A DNA stretch of 64,000 bases from Amphibalanus amphitrite (taxonomy: Eukaryota > Arthropoda > Thecostraca > Balanomorpha > Balanidae). The DNA lies in assembly GCF_019059575.1 (NCBI RefSeq), contig NW_024881571.1, positions 682,001-746,000 on the forward strand, given 5' to 3'. Positions 51,183-60,559 of the stretch are shown piece by piece (the first letter of the stretch is position 1; every line of letters begins with the position of its first letter). A program made the position numbers and the translations under genes. The notes under the pieces are model-generated. The model had not been told where the DNA came from, did not search any database, and saw nothing but the letters and a program-made list of their open reading frames with translations.

Positions 51183-54100
51183 TCAGGAGCTGGCGGCGCC
51201 CTGCAGGGCCGTCTCTGGGCTGGCCGGGGAGCGGCGCTGCTGCCGTTTCACCATGTCCACCAGCGACTCGAGGCGCAGCGGCTCGGAGCTCTGCAGCACC
51301 AAGTTGGCCTCGTCCAGAATCTGGATGGCGTGTTGCGCGTCACCAGCCGACAGATGGTGCTCACCAGTCACGTGCGAGCACCAGTCGTCGTGCGTGGGCA
51401 GCACCTGCCAGCACCACTTGCACTTGAGCGTCGGGCCCGAGGTGTGGAAGGCCTTGATGTGGCGCCGCCGGAAACCCCACGAGGTGTAAGACTTCTCGCA
51501 GAACGGGCACGGGAACGGGTACGCAGTGTGTGCTGGAAACGAACACGGACAGGGTAAGAGACGGGCGGAGGCACGGTCAAACAGTTATCGCGGCAGGCTC
51601 TAAAGCCGTTCGGTTCAGACTCATCCACCCTGGTAAATGTCAATGCAGACGATACACAGTCAATGAAAGTCATATGACGTGAAACAGCTACGGTTACAGT
51701 AGAAATATGCTAAATAAGTGAATGAAACTGCATACGGCATCATAACAGAGAATGTAGAAAATAACTGCGGATACCGAGGACAATGTGCCTTTACACTTGA
51801 CGGCTACATTCATACGCAACTCATGATCGATGACTTCTGATCCCTACCCTTGTATCACCCTTTCGCATTTACTATAACCGCTCATCACAACCCATACTTT
51901 CCATCAACGCGACGTGTCGCTACATCGATCGAGTACTCACTGACGACATAGTCAGGATCTGAGGAGCAGGAGGGCGAGGAAGTCGGTGGACCGCCGCTGG
52001 CCGCACTCCTGCCCCGCTCCTGGGAAGCCGACGGTCCTCTGCCGCCCTCCTGGGACGTCGCTGGTTGGTGTCGGCTGCCGCGATCGGCTGGCTCGGACGG
52101 CGACGCTGTCGGACAGACGAGTAGCGGTCAGCCGAAATGCGGCCAAGGAAGGGTCAGATGGGAGAACGGCTGACCCGAAATGCTTCTCCGTCTCCCACGT
52201 GCAAACTGGGGTGGTATGGAGTGGATCCCTCGTGGTTTGCCAGCTACCTGGGCGGACGTAGCCAGGTGGTCCGGGGTGGTAGCGCCACCCCGGTTGCAGT
52301 CTCCCACGGCGTGCCACAGGGATCCATAATCGGGCCGATCCTGTTCAGTCTTTTCTGCAACGACCTACCGTCTCACCTTGACGTCGAACCCGTCATCTAC
52401 GCCGACGACATTCACTTGTTGGACCGGGCTAAGCCTGAACCTCAAAATGTAATCGCTCTCAAAGCACGGCTTGAAAACACTCTTTCGATCATGCAAAATT
52501 GGTACCGTTCAAACTCACTCAAAATGAACCCTCAAAAAACCGAATTTATCATGATTGGCTCTCGTCAAAACATTCAGAAAACGGAGGACTTCAACATAGT
52601 CATTGACGACGTCTCAGTGACACCCTCTGGCTCCCTCCGCATGCTGGGAGTCGTCCTCGACCCAGTCCTGTCTTGGGAGAAACATGTTGGTCACGTTGTT
52701 CAGAAATGTAACTGTCTTCTCATCTCCCTCTATCGTTTTCGGCACCACTTCCCCCAAGACGTACTACAAAAACTTATCAACATTCACGTCTTTCCATACA
52801 TCACCTACTGTCTTTCGGTTTGGGGTGGAGCCAGCAAAAATCAACTTTTCAGGATCCAAAAAAAACTATCAACTTCGCTGCGCGGGTGGTAACGGGGGCA
52901 CGGCGGACGGACAGGATTGGCCCGACGCTCCGGGTTCTGGGATGGGAGCGGGTGGAGCGGTTGGTCGAGATGAAGGATGCCATCAAACTTCACAAGCTCC
53001 TGACCCAGGAGCTCGGACCACCAGCAGTCAGATCTATGTTCGTGGCCCGATCGGCTGTCTCCCACCGCTCTACCCGTTCCACCGAGGCGGGCCGCCTTGA
53101 GCTGCCGCGGTGCCGGCTGGTCGGCACCCAGCGCGGATTTCGATATCGTGCCGCGGCAACGTGGAACATGTTGTCACCAACTGTCACCAACATCAGATCT
53201 GCCCGAGAGTTCAAACGCGCTATTCAATAGAAAGTACCATAGAACTGTCGCTACTATTCGTCACTCAGTGCATTCATTTTGTGTTTAATTTTCATGCAAC
53301 ACAATGTGCGAAGTCTTCGCTTTTAGCCTCACATTTTAAACCTTCACCTTTTTATGTATTTTATGAATATGGCGAGTGTCTGCTCTAATGTCACGTTTTA
53401 TTCTGTCGTTTTATGAGTGTGCTATCTTGTATTGACGCAAATCCCGAAAAGCCATCATGTGGACGGATTTTAGATGAATACATACATACATACATACGTC
53501 AATACTGAATAAGAATAGATCAGTCAGACCCAGGGCTGATTCTACTGTGGTGTGAAGTGCAGGGGTGGATATTTGTGCCGAGTTGGGGTAGCACGAGCTT
53601 TCCCAATTCCACGCCGGCTTGGCTTTGGAGCCGCAACAGACGGCGGAGGTCAAGGTCACCGCTAGGGCGGCGGCGGATTTGCTGCGTCCGTGCTACCCCA
53701 ACTCGGCACATTCATCCACCCCTGGTGAAGTGTAGCATTACGGTAGGAGTGTACACAAATAACAGCTCAGAAATTCCCCGCTGTAGCTCTCCCGGCGACT
53801 TTCCACCACCACTCACCAGTCGGGGCGGAGTCTGATCGGGTGGCGCGGGTCGTCGATCGGCAGTGCTGGGAACTGCTCTCCGCTGCCGGCGACGCTTCCA
53901 CCACCCGTGCCTCCTCCTCCTCCTCGACTGCCTTACACTCGGGTGGACTGGACGGCTCCAGCTTCACCACAGGCTCGGTGACCAGCGGCGGTGATGCCGC
54001 GCGCGCCCGCTTGGCCGGCGGGTCGGCCGCGGAGTCGGTGCGTTTTCCAGATGGTCGACTGTCTGTGAGGGGCGGTGGAGGCGGCGCCGGTGCTGTCCCC

Positions 54101-57100
54101 GCCGCGGACTGAAAGTGACAACGGTCAACGACATCATATCAGATAGCAAAACAGATATTGGTATCAGTGTGTGCGACATGCGTATGCAAAATGTGCGGAG
54201 ATATGCAATAAAATGAAAAGTGGCAGAAATGCAGTAGCAGCATATAATGCAATGCATATAACTCATAGAAAAAAAAAACTGGCTAATACTAAGAATAAAA
54301 CACCAGTGCTAAGCTGGAATTTACCAGTTTACAATCACCACTGCCCACCCCAGTAACAATGCCACGCTCCCCAGCGCCTTACCGTGCTCTCCCGGCCGTC
54401 CGCTGCCGCCGCCGCCTGCTGCTGCATATCCTCAAACAGGCCCTTGATGTGCAGAGCCTGGGCAGCACGCAGAAACTCTGGCATCTGTTCGGGCGTCAGG
54501 TTCACCTGGCCCTCGTACATGAAGCGCAGCAGTCCTCGCACGTGCGCCGCCCGGACATCGTGCAGCACCACCACGGGGTGGCGACATGGCGCGCTCTGCG
54601 GGCGGGGGATGACGAGGAAGGTGACAGACGTGTCAGTAGGGCGGGGAGGGAGTGGGAGGGGCTGTTATGATACGGGCCCGCAACCCCCGTTATGAGAAGG
54701 GCCCGGCCTTGGCCCGCCGAGCGGCCGCCGGCCGGCGCCGGCGGAGAGCGGGCAGTGTCGAGCGAGCCGTCAAGGTGTGCGTGCCGTCCGAGCCGGCAAT
54801 ATATGTGCAGAGCGGTGCGTGTCGTGTCAGTGCGGACTGAGGATCCGGCGGGCGCAGAACAGAACATGGCGCGGTCGGTAGTGTGATCGGTAGCGTGCGA
54901 CACCGATTCCGAGATATACTGAACTACGTGCAGCCGTGTCGGATCGCTCGCGTCAGTGATGGCGGACAACGCACAACTCGAGCGCCTGACGGCGCTGTTG
55001 GCCCAGCAGTCGGAGCAGGCAGCGCAGCGGGAGGAGCGGCTCGCCGAGCAGGCGGCGCAGCGGGAGGAACGACTCGCAACCATGCTGGAGCGGGCGCTGG
55101 CGAACCAGGTGCAACAGCCGATCGCACGGAGCGAGACGGCCGTCACCGAGAGCAGACAGCCCTCTGCTACGCCAGCAAAACTCCCGTCGAGCGCTATCTC
55201 GACGCCGCACCTGACCTCCTCCGCGTCCCTCAAGGAGTTCGGCACGTGGCGCCAGAAGTTCGACGACTTCAGGCTCCTCACTCACCTGGAGACGTTGCCT
55301 ATCGCAGAGCAGAAGGCGGCCCTGATGTCACTGCTCGACGACGAGTGGACGCGAACGCTGCGATATAGCCTCCAGATCCCTTCGGAAGCCGACCTGAAGA
55401 CCGTGATCGACACGATGGAGGCTCATCTGCGTGGTCAACGCAGCATCATCCTCGACAGACGAGACTTCTACTCGCGAGTGCAAGAACCGGATGAGACGTT
55501 CGACGATTTTGTATCGTCTATTAAGGAAATCGCCGCGTATTGTGACTTTTGCGATAAGTGTGCGGACGATCAGTACCGTGACAGGATCGTGGTCGGCATC
55601 CGTGACGAGGAGGCGCTGAAGCGTATGCTGCATGAGCCGAAGCTGACGCTGCAGAGGGCGGTGGACATTTGTCGTGCGTGTGAGTCGGCGAACGCGAACA
55701 GTGCCGCAATTCTCGGCGAGCCGGCTAACGTGACAGCATTGTCGGCGTACCGTCGGTCGCGTGCCCATCCATGCTCCAACAGTGCGCGTCGAGACGACCC
55801 CTGCCGACGCTGCGGTCGGGCTCGACACGCTGACGGCGTGCGCTGCCCCGCGATGGATGCAGCATGCCATGCATGCGGAGGCTCCGGTCACTTCGCAACG
55901 GTGTGCGCCAACCAGCCGCCCGACCGCGGTCCCCGGCGCGGCGGCCGTGGCTGGCAGGATGCCAGATCACGTGACCGCGCGGCCGGCGACCAGCCGCCCG
56001 GCCGTGGCCGGTCAAGGTTACGACGCGGGCGGGGCACGGGTCCTGGCGCGGCGCCGGCAAACGCGGACGCGGCCGGTGACCGACCCGAAGTACGACAAAT
56101 TGTCGGAGATATCTACGTGGACCAACTGACTGCACGCCGCACGCCGCGGATCAGAGTGACACTCGTCCATTCGACGGGATCGTCGGCCGTGTTATGCATG
56201 CCTGATACCGGGGCGGAAGCTACGGTCATGGGCGCTGACATGGCTGCGTCCCTGGGTGTCGCAACGAAGATGACCGGGTCGGTAGGCGGCGAGATCAAGT
56301 TTTCGTCAGCCGGGAGCACGCCGCTGACCTGCATCGGCCAATTCAGCGCCGCGGTGACCTTTGGCGACTGCCAGACCGCCACAACGGTGTATGTGTTGCG
56401 AGAGGTCACCGGATTCCTGCTCGGCTGGTGTGACTCCGTGCGTCTGCGGATCCTGCCCGCCAATTTTCCGGCCCAGATCCCTGTCAACATCTGGCGCAGT
56501 CAGTCCGTTCCAGACCAAAGCCGCGGCAGCCACGTCCGCTCACAGTCGATCGGCGCGCGGCCTCTGCAGCGTCCCGACCGTCCGCCGGCGCCACCTGTCG
56601 ACGAACACCTGGCGCCGCCTACTGGTCACCCGCTGCAACACGTGGCCGCGGCCCGGGCGGCGGGCGGCACGGGAACTTCGGCGGGTGGCACGGAAGCCCC
56701 GGCAGGCGACACGGGTGCCGCGGCGGGCGGCACGGGAGCCGCAGCGGGCGGCACTGGAACCACGGCGGGCGGCGCGGGAGCCGCAGGATCCAGCACGAAG
56801 CCGTCGTCTCAACAAACAGCGGCCAGTGCCCAGCCTGTGTGGGAGCACGAATACGACCCGTCAGACGATGTCATCAAAGGTCATGAGGCGGCCCTGAGAC
56901 AACAATTCAAAGACGTGTTCGACGGCAATGAGACGCTCTGCGAGATGGCTGGTGGCCCGATGGTCATCGACCTGACAGACGACGCAGTCCCCACAGCTCT
57001 CACCGCTGCCAGAAACATCCCATACTGCTGGAGAGAGGAAATAAAGAGCCAGCTCGACGACTTGGTCGCCAGAGGGATCGTGGCCCCGGTGAACTACCCT

Positions 57101-60100
57101 ACGGAGTGGTGTCACCCCATGGTGCCAATTGCGAAACGCCAGGGAGGAGCCAGACTGGTCGTGGATATGACCGCCATCAACAGGTTCGTGAAGAGACCTG
57201 CCTACCCCGTGAGACCGATCCACGACGCAGTGGCGTCTATCGACGGGGACGCGCGGTGGCTGACCACGCTGGATGCCGCCATGGGATACTTTCAGGTCCC
57301 GATCGCCGAGGAATCTCAAGACCTCACCTGTTTCATAACTCCATGGGGCCGGATGAAGTTCCTCAGGGCCCCGATGGGTCTCATCTCGTCAGGTGACGAA
57401 TACAACAGGCGGGGCGACGCAGCACTCGGAGATATACCGCGAACGCTGAAAATCGTGGACGATCTGCTGCTGCACGACGCGACCTACAGCGCCCATCTCT
57501 CTCACGTGGTCGCGGTCCTCAGACGCTGCCGAGAGACAGGCATCACTATCAACCCGCGCAAATTCCAGTTTGCGCGGCCGTCGCTGGACTACTGCGGCTA
57601 CCGCATCTCGGAACAGGGCTACACGGTTGACGACCGCAAGCTGCAAGCGATCTCTGAGTTCCCGCGGCCGGAGAACCTCACCGATCTCAGATCGTTCCTG
57701 GGACTCACCAATCAGTTGGCCGACTTCTCAGCAGACATCGCCAGTGCAGCTCAGCCCCTCAGAGACCTGCTCAAGCAGCACACCGTCTGGAGATGGACTG
57801 AGCAACATGAAGAGGCATTCAAGGACGTCAAGAGAGCGCTGGTGTCGCCACCCGTTCTGGCCTTCTTCGACCCGCAGCTGCCTACCAAGCTTCAAACGGA
57901 CTCTGCACGAACCCGCGGTCTGGGTTTCGTTCTCCAGCAGCGCCACGGAGACACATGGAAGATGGTGCAGTGCGGCTCCCGCTTCCTTACAGATACAGAG
58001 TCAAGATACGCGGTGGTGGAGCTGGAGTGCCTGGCCTGCCTGTGGGCCCTCCGCAAGTGCCACATCTTTCTGGCAGGACTTCCACAGTTCGACCTCATCG
58101 TGGATCACCGCCCTCTCGTCCCGATCCTCAATTCCAAGAGGTTATCAGAGATCGACAACCCTCGCCTCCAGCGGATGCGGGAGAAAATGTCGATCTACAG
58201 CTTCACTGCTGTATGGCAAAAGGGGGCCTCACACTGCATCCCGGACGCCCTGTCACGCGCTCCAGTCTCCGATCCAGCAACGGGAGACGAGGTTGCGGAG
58301 GTGACGGAGGCACTGCACGACGCCGTGGTCGCTACTCTGAGCGCGACCTCCGAGGACGGTGTCCTAGTCGCTCCGCTCCAAGACCGGACTCTGGACTCGG
58401 TTCGGGCGGCAGCCGCCCGCGATCCCGAGTACCGAGCCCTCCGTGACGTCATCCTGGCAGGATTTCCCGACCACCGACACGACGTGGCACCAGCTCTGCG
58501 GCCCTACTGGGGTGTCCGTTCAATGCTGGCGGTCGACGACGGGCTCATCGTCTACGGAGCGAGGCTCGTGATTCCGGCCAGTCTACGCCGCAACGTTCTC
58601 GACCGGCTACATGATTCTCACCAAGGAATGGAGAAAACCAAACGCCGCGCACGGCTGTCCGTGTATTGGCCGGGGATTGACCGGGACATATGCAACACCG
58701 TCTCTGCATGCCAGAGCTGCAGGCAGCTCGCTGCCAGTCACAGCAATGAGCCCTTATGGATGGAAGACGATCTTCCCAGCCGCGTTTTCGAGTCGGTATC
58801 GGCAGATTATTTCTATGTCGCCGGCCGGACCTACCTCGTGTACGTGGACAGACTGTCAGGCTGGCCGTATGTAACGGTCTGCCCCAGGACGGCCTCGGCG
58901 GACCACCTGGTGAAGCAGCTGCGGCGGCTGTTCTCTCAGACGGGTGTTCCCACCGTACTGCGGACAGACGGCGGACCGCAGTTCGCCTCCTCCACGCTCC
59001 GGCGATTTCTGGACCGGTGGGGAGTCCGCCACGAGATGTCATCCCCACGGTACCCGAGATCCAACGGTCACGCCGAGGCTGCCGTTAAAACGGCGAAGAA
59101 AATAATCGTGGCTGCCTCGGCGAGCGGACGGCTGGACGACGATCAGCTCGACCGAGGTCTCCTCGAGCTGCGAAACACGCCTCGGGCCGACGGCAGGTCA
59201 CCAGCCCAGACGCTGTTTGGTCATCCGCTGCGGTCAGGCGTGCCGACCCATCACCGAGCATACGCACCTGAATGGCAGCGCGCCGCCGACGCGTGCGACG
59301 CGAGGGCGGCCGACCTCCGAGACGACGTGCAGCGCCGTCACGACGCCACAGCGCGCCCCCTCTCTGGACTGCGCGTCGGCTGCCGCGTCGACGTGCAGAG
59401 CACCGAGAACGGCCGCTGGGACCGTACGGGTGTGATCGTCGGCGTGGGACAGCGCCGCACCTACCTCGTAAAGATGCCAAGCGGACGCATATATTGGAGA
59501 AACAGGCGTTTCCTGAGACCACACCGCCCGATGTTGGCCAGCGGCGCGGAGCCGCAGCCACCGGAGGTTCCCGGCGCGGCGCGGGCGCCGCCGACCCGGC
59601 GGGAGGCGCTGCAGCAACCGCCCGCCCGCCGAACGGCGGCGGCGCGAGCGGCGGAGCCCCGTCAAAGTGGTCGCCAGCGTCGTGAGCCGCAGCGACTGCA
59701 AGTCCGCTGGGACACCAACACATATGACTGATAGCGTGTGCACGCTACGAATGCCCCGACATGTGTTTTGTTATTGTAACTGCATTTCGTTGTATCGCGC
59801 GATAGTTCTCGTCTTCCTTGATGGATGCTTCGCTTAACGGAGATTACTTTTGTTTGAAGACATTCGTCTAACATATCAAGGTATGCTTTTGTTAGAGCGA
59901 AGGTCTTGGGGGGAGGTGTTATGATACGGGCCCGCAACCCCCGTTATGAGAAGGGCCCGGCCTTGGCCCGCCGAGCGGCCGCCGGCCGGCGCCGGCGGAG
60001 AGCGGGCAGTGTCGAGCGAGCCGTCAAGGTGTGCGTGCCGTCCGAGCCGGCAATATATGTGCAGAGCGGTGCGTGTCGTGTCAGTGCGGACTGAGGATCC

Positions 60101-60559
60101 GGCGGGCGCAGAACAGAACAGGGGCGAGACAGGACAACAGCAGTGGCCAGTGAGTAAGCCAAACTGAGATCACATGGGCGGACTTTTAGCAAACAGGTTA
60201 ACTAAGTAAACTGTTATAGTTGCACAGGACGTTGTGTCCCATCCATCAGTACCTGCAGTTCGTGGATAGCTAAACAAAAGCTAACAACTGCCAGGCGTAC
60301 AAGACAGAGTTGCCCAAGCGCAACAAAGAAGCAATCAGTGCTGCACGTCGCGCCCAGCGCTCACCTTGAGTATCTCCTTGAAGAAGGGGCTGCATGCAGA
60401 GAGGATGACACGGTGCGCCTTGATTAGCTGGCCTTCAGCCGCCAGTGTCACGTCCACAAAGTCCTCGTCGAGTCGCAGAGCGTGAAACGACGCCGCTAGG
60501 TTGGTGTGGAAGCTATTCCACCGCAGGCAGAACTGCTGGTCCCCACGGGAGGACGGCAT
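51183..60559 (-). CDS. BTB/POZ protein with two C2H2 zinc fingers (lola/tramtrack-like)
   Basis: Five coding exons join in phase: 60559-60365, 54595-54383, 54108-53817, 52105-51941 and 51532-51183, giving 404 residues. The BTB domain (residues 5-120) begins [18 protein letters not shown], continues [20 protein letters not shown] and ends [20 protein letters not shown], the arthropod ttk/lola type. Exon 3 encodes a Pro/Ala linker with a basic patch (PPAKRARAA) that may be a nuclear signal, a possible SUMO site (VKLEP) and an acidic run. The last exon has fingers [22 protein letters not shown] and [22 protein letters not shown], then a helical tail. These proteins are sequence-specific nuclear transcription regulators that dimerise through BTB. 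The start ATG lies three bases after an acceptor (CCGTCCTCAG), so a 5'UTR exon exists upstream. Intron 1 contains an LTR retrotransposon; intron 3 contains a LINE and a hAT MITE. Confidence 0.93.
52190..53496 (+). mobile_element. 5'-truncated LINE with one frameshift, antisense in BTB gene intron
   Basis: The frame from about 52190 encodes the reverse transcriptase from [13 protein letters not shown] through [14 protein letters not shown] and [13 protein letters not shown] to a thumb region. The coding sequence then passes at the A-run near 52857-52864 into another frame, which continues as [17 protein letters not shown] and ends at 53230. A one-base slip in the homopolymer explains it. The C-terminus resembles Jockey/CR1-superfamily LINEs. 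The 3' end is a TACA microsatellite (53477-53496). The exact 5' truncation point and target duplication are not clear. It lies in BTB intron 3, opposite to the gene. Confidence 0.8.
53560..53724. mobile_element. 165-bp hAT MITE
   Basis: The termini CAGGGGTGGAT and ATCCACCCCTG are inverted. The inverted similarity extends about 36 bp (TGTGCCGAGTTGGGGTAGCA in both arms). The 8-bp GTGAAGTG lies on both sides (53552-53559, 53725-53732). CAGGGGTGG ends plus an 8-bp duplication define a hAT miniature element. The intact duplication and long arms suggest it is fairly young. Confidence 0.92.
54663..54866 (+). repeat. 5' LTR of the Gypsy element
   Basis: 204 bp, TG...CA, appearing identical to the copy at 59917-60120. 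GC-rich, with an ATATAT-like stretch near 54800 that might serve as a core promoter. Confidence 0.95.
54956..59731 (+). CDS. Gypsy gag-pol polyprotein, 1591 codons
   Basis: A single frame encodes the usual Ty3/Gypsy parts. Gag comes first, with a helical capsid-like region and then zinc-knuckle-like Cys/His clusters (about residues 270-320). An aspartic protease with its DTGA motif follows near residue 415. After a Gly/Thr/Ala-rich linker come reverse transcriptase (about 680-860), RNase H (about 970-1090) and integrase (about 1215-1420), with an HHCC zinc-binding region and catalytic core. A basic C-terminal tail closes it. The fused gag-pol in one frame occurs in several Gypsy clades; I do not assign one. 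Confidence 0.93.
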   Translation: MMADNAQLERLTALLAQQSEQAAQREERLAEQAAQREERLATMLERALANQVQQPIARSETAVTESRQPSATPAKLPSSAISTPHLTSSASLKEFGTWRQKFDDFRLLTHLETLPIAEQKAALMSLLDDEWTRTLRYSLQIPSEADLKTVIDTMEAHLRGQRSIILDRRDFYSRVQEPDETFDDFVSSIKEIAAYCDFCDKCADDQYRDRIVVGIRDEEALKRMLHEPKLTLQRAVDICRACESANANSAAILGEPANVTALSAYRRSRAHPCSNSARRDDPCRRCGRARHADGVRCPAMDAACHACGGSGHFATVCANQPPDRGPRRGGRGWQDARSRDRAAGDQPPGRGRSRLRRGRGTGPGAAPANADAAGDRPEVRQIVGDIYVDQLTARRTPRIRVTLVHSTGSSAVLCMPDTGAEATVMGADMAASLGVATKMTGSVGGEIKFSSAGSTPLTCIGQFSAAVTFGDCQTATTVYVLREVTGFLLGWCDSVRLRILPANFPAQIPVNIWRSQSVPDQSRGSHVRSQSIGARPLQRPDRPPAPPVDEHLAPPTGHPLQHVAAARAAGGTGTSAGGTEAPAGDTGAAAGGTGAAAGGTGTTAGGAGAAGSSTKPSSQQTAASAQPVWEHEYDPSDDVIKGHEAALRQQFKDVFDGNETLCEMAGGPMVIDLTDDAVPTALTAARNIPYCWREEIKSQLDDLVARGIVAPVNYPTEWCHPMVPIAKRQGGARLVVDMTAINRFVKRPAYPVRPIHDAVASIDGDARWLTTLDAAMGYFQVPIAEESQDLTCFITPWGRMKFLRAPMGLISSGDEYNRRGDAALGDIPRTLKIVDDLLLHDATYSAHLSHVVAVLRRCRETGITINPRKFQFARPSLDYCGYRISEQGYTVDDRKLQAISEFPRPENLTDLRSFLGLTNQLADFSADIASAAQPLRDLLKQHTVWRWTEQHEEAFKDVKRALVSPPVLAFFDPQLPTKLQTDSARTRGLGFVLQQRHGDTWKMVQCGSRFLTDTESRYAVVELECLACLWALRKCHIFLAGLPQFDLIVDHRPLVPILNSKRLSEIDNPRLQRMREKMSIYSFTAVWQKGASHCIPDALSRAPVSDPATGDEVAEVTEALHDAVVATLSATSEDGVLVAPLQDRTLDSVRAAAARDPEYRALRDVILAGFPDHRHDVAPALRPYWGVRSMLAVDDGLIVYGARLVIPASLRRNVLDRLHDSHQGMEKTKRRARLSVYWPGIDRDICNTVSACQSCRQLAASHSNEPLWMEDDLPSRVFESVSADYFYVAGRTYLVYVDRLSGWPYVTVCPRTASADHLVKQLRRLFSQTGVPTVLRTDGGPQFASSTLRRFLDRWGVRHEMSSPRYPRSNGHAEAAVKTAKKIIVAASASGRLDDDQLDRGLLELRNTPRADGRSPAQTLFGHPLRSGVPTHHRAYAPEWQRAADACDARAADLRDDVQRRHDATARPLSGLRVGCRVDVQSTENGRWDRTGVIVGVGQRRTYLVKMPSGRIYWRNRRFLRPHRPMLASGAEPQPPEVPGAARAPPTRREALQQPPARRTAAARAAEPRQSGRQRREPQRLQVRWDTNTYD
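59917..60120 (+). repeat. 3' LTR of the Gypsy element
   Basis: 204 bp, appearing identical to the 5' LTR. It is preceded by a G-rich purine tract (TTGGGGGGAGG) that serves as the plus-strand primer site in this family. Confidence 0.95.

Larger units (their letters stand above)
54663..60120 (+). mobile_element. Ty3/Gypsy LTR retrotransposon, looks whole and young
   Basis: A 5458-bp element with two 204-bp LTRs that appear identical, starting TG and ending CA, and a 5-bp duplication GGGGC on both sides (54658-54662, 60121-60125). After the 5' LTR there is a TGG-initial primer-binding site; a purine-rich tract precedes the 3' LTR. One long gag-pol frame fills the interior, in the order protease, RT, RNase H, integrase, which places it in Ty3/Gypsy. 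No envelope frame is seen. Matching LTRs imply a very recent insertion. It sits in BTB intron 1 in antisense orientation to the gene. Confidence 0.95.
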
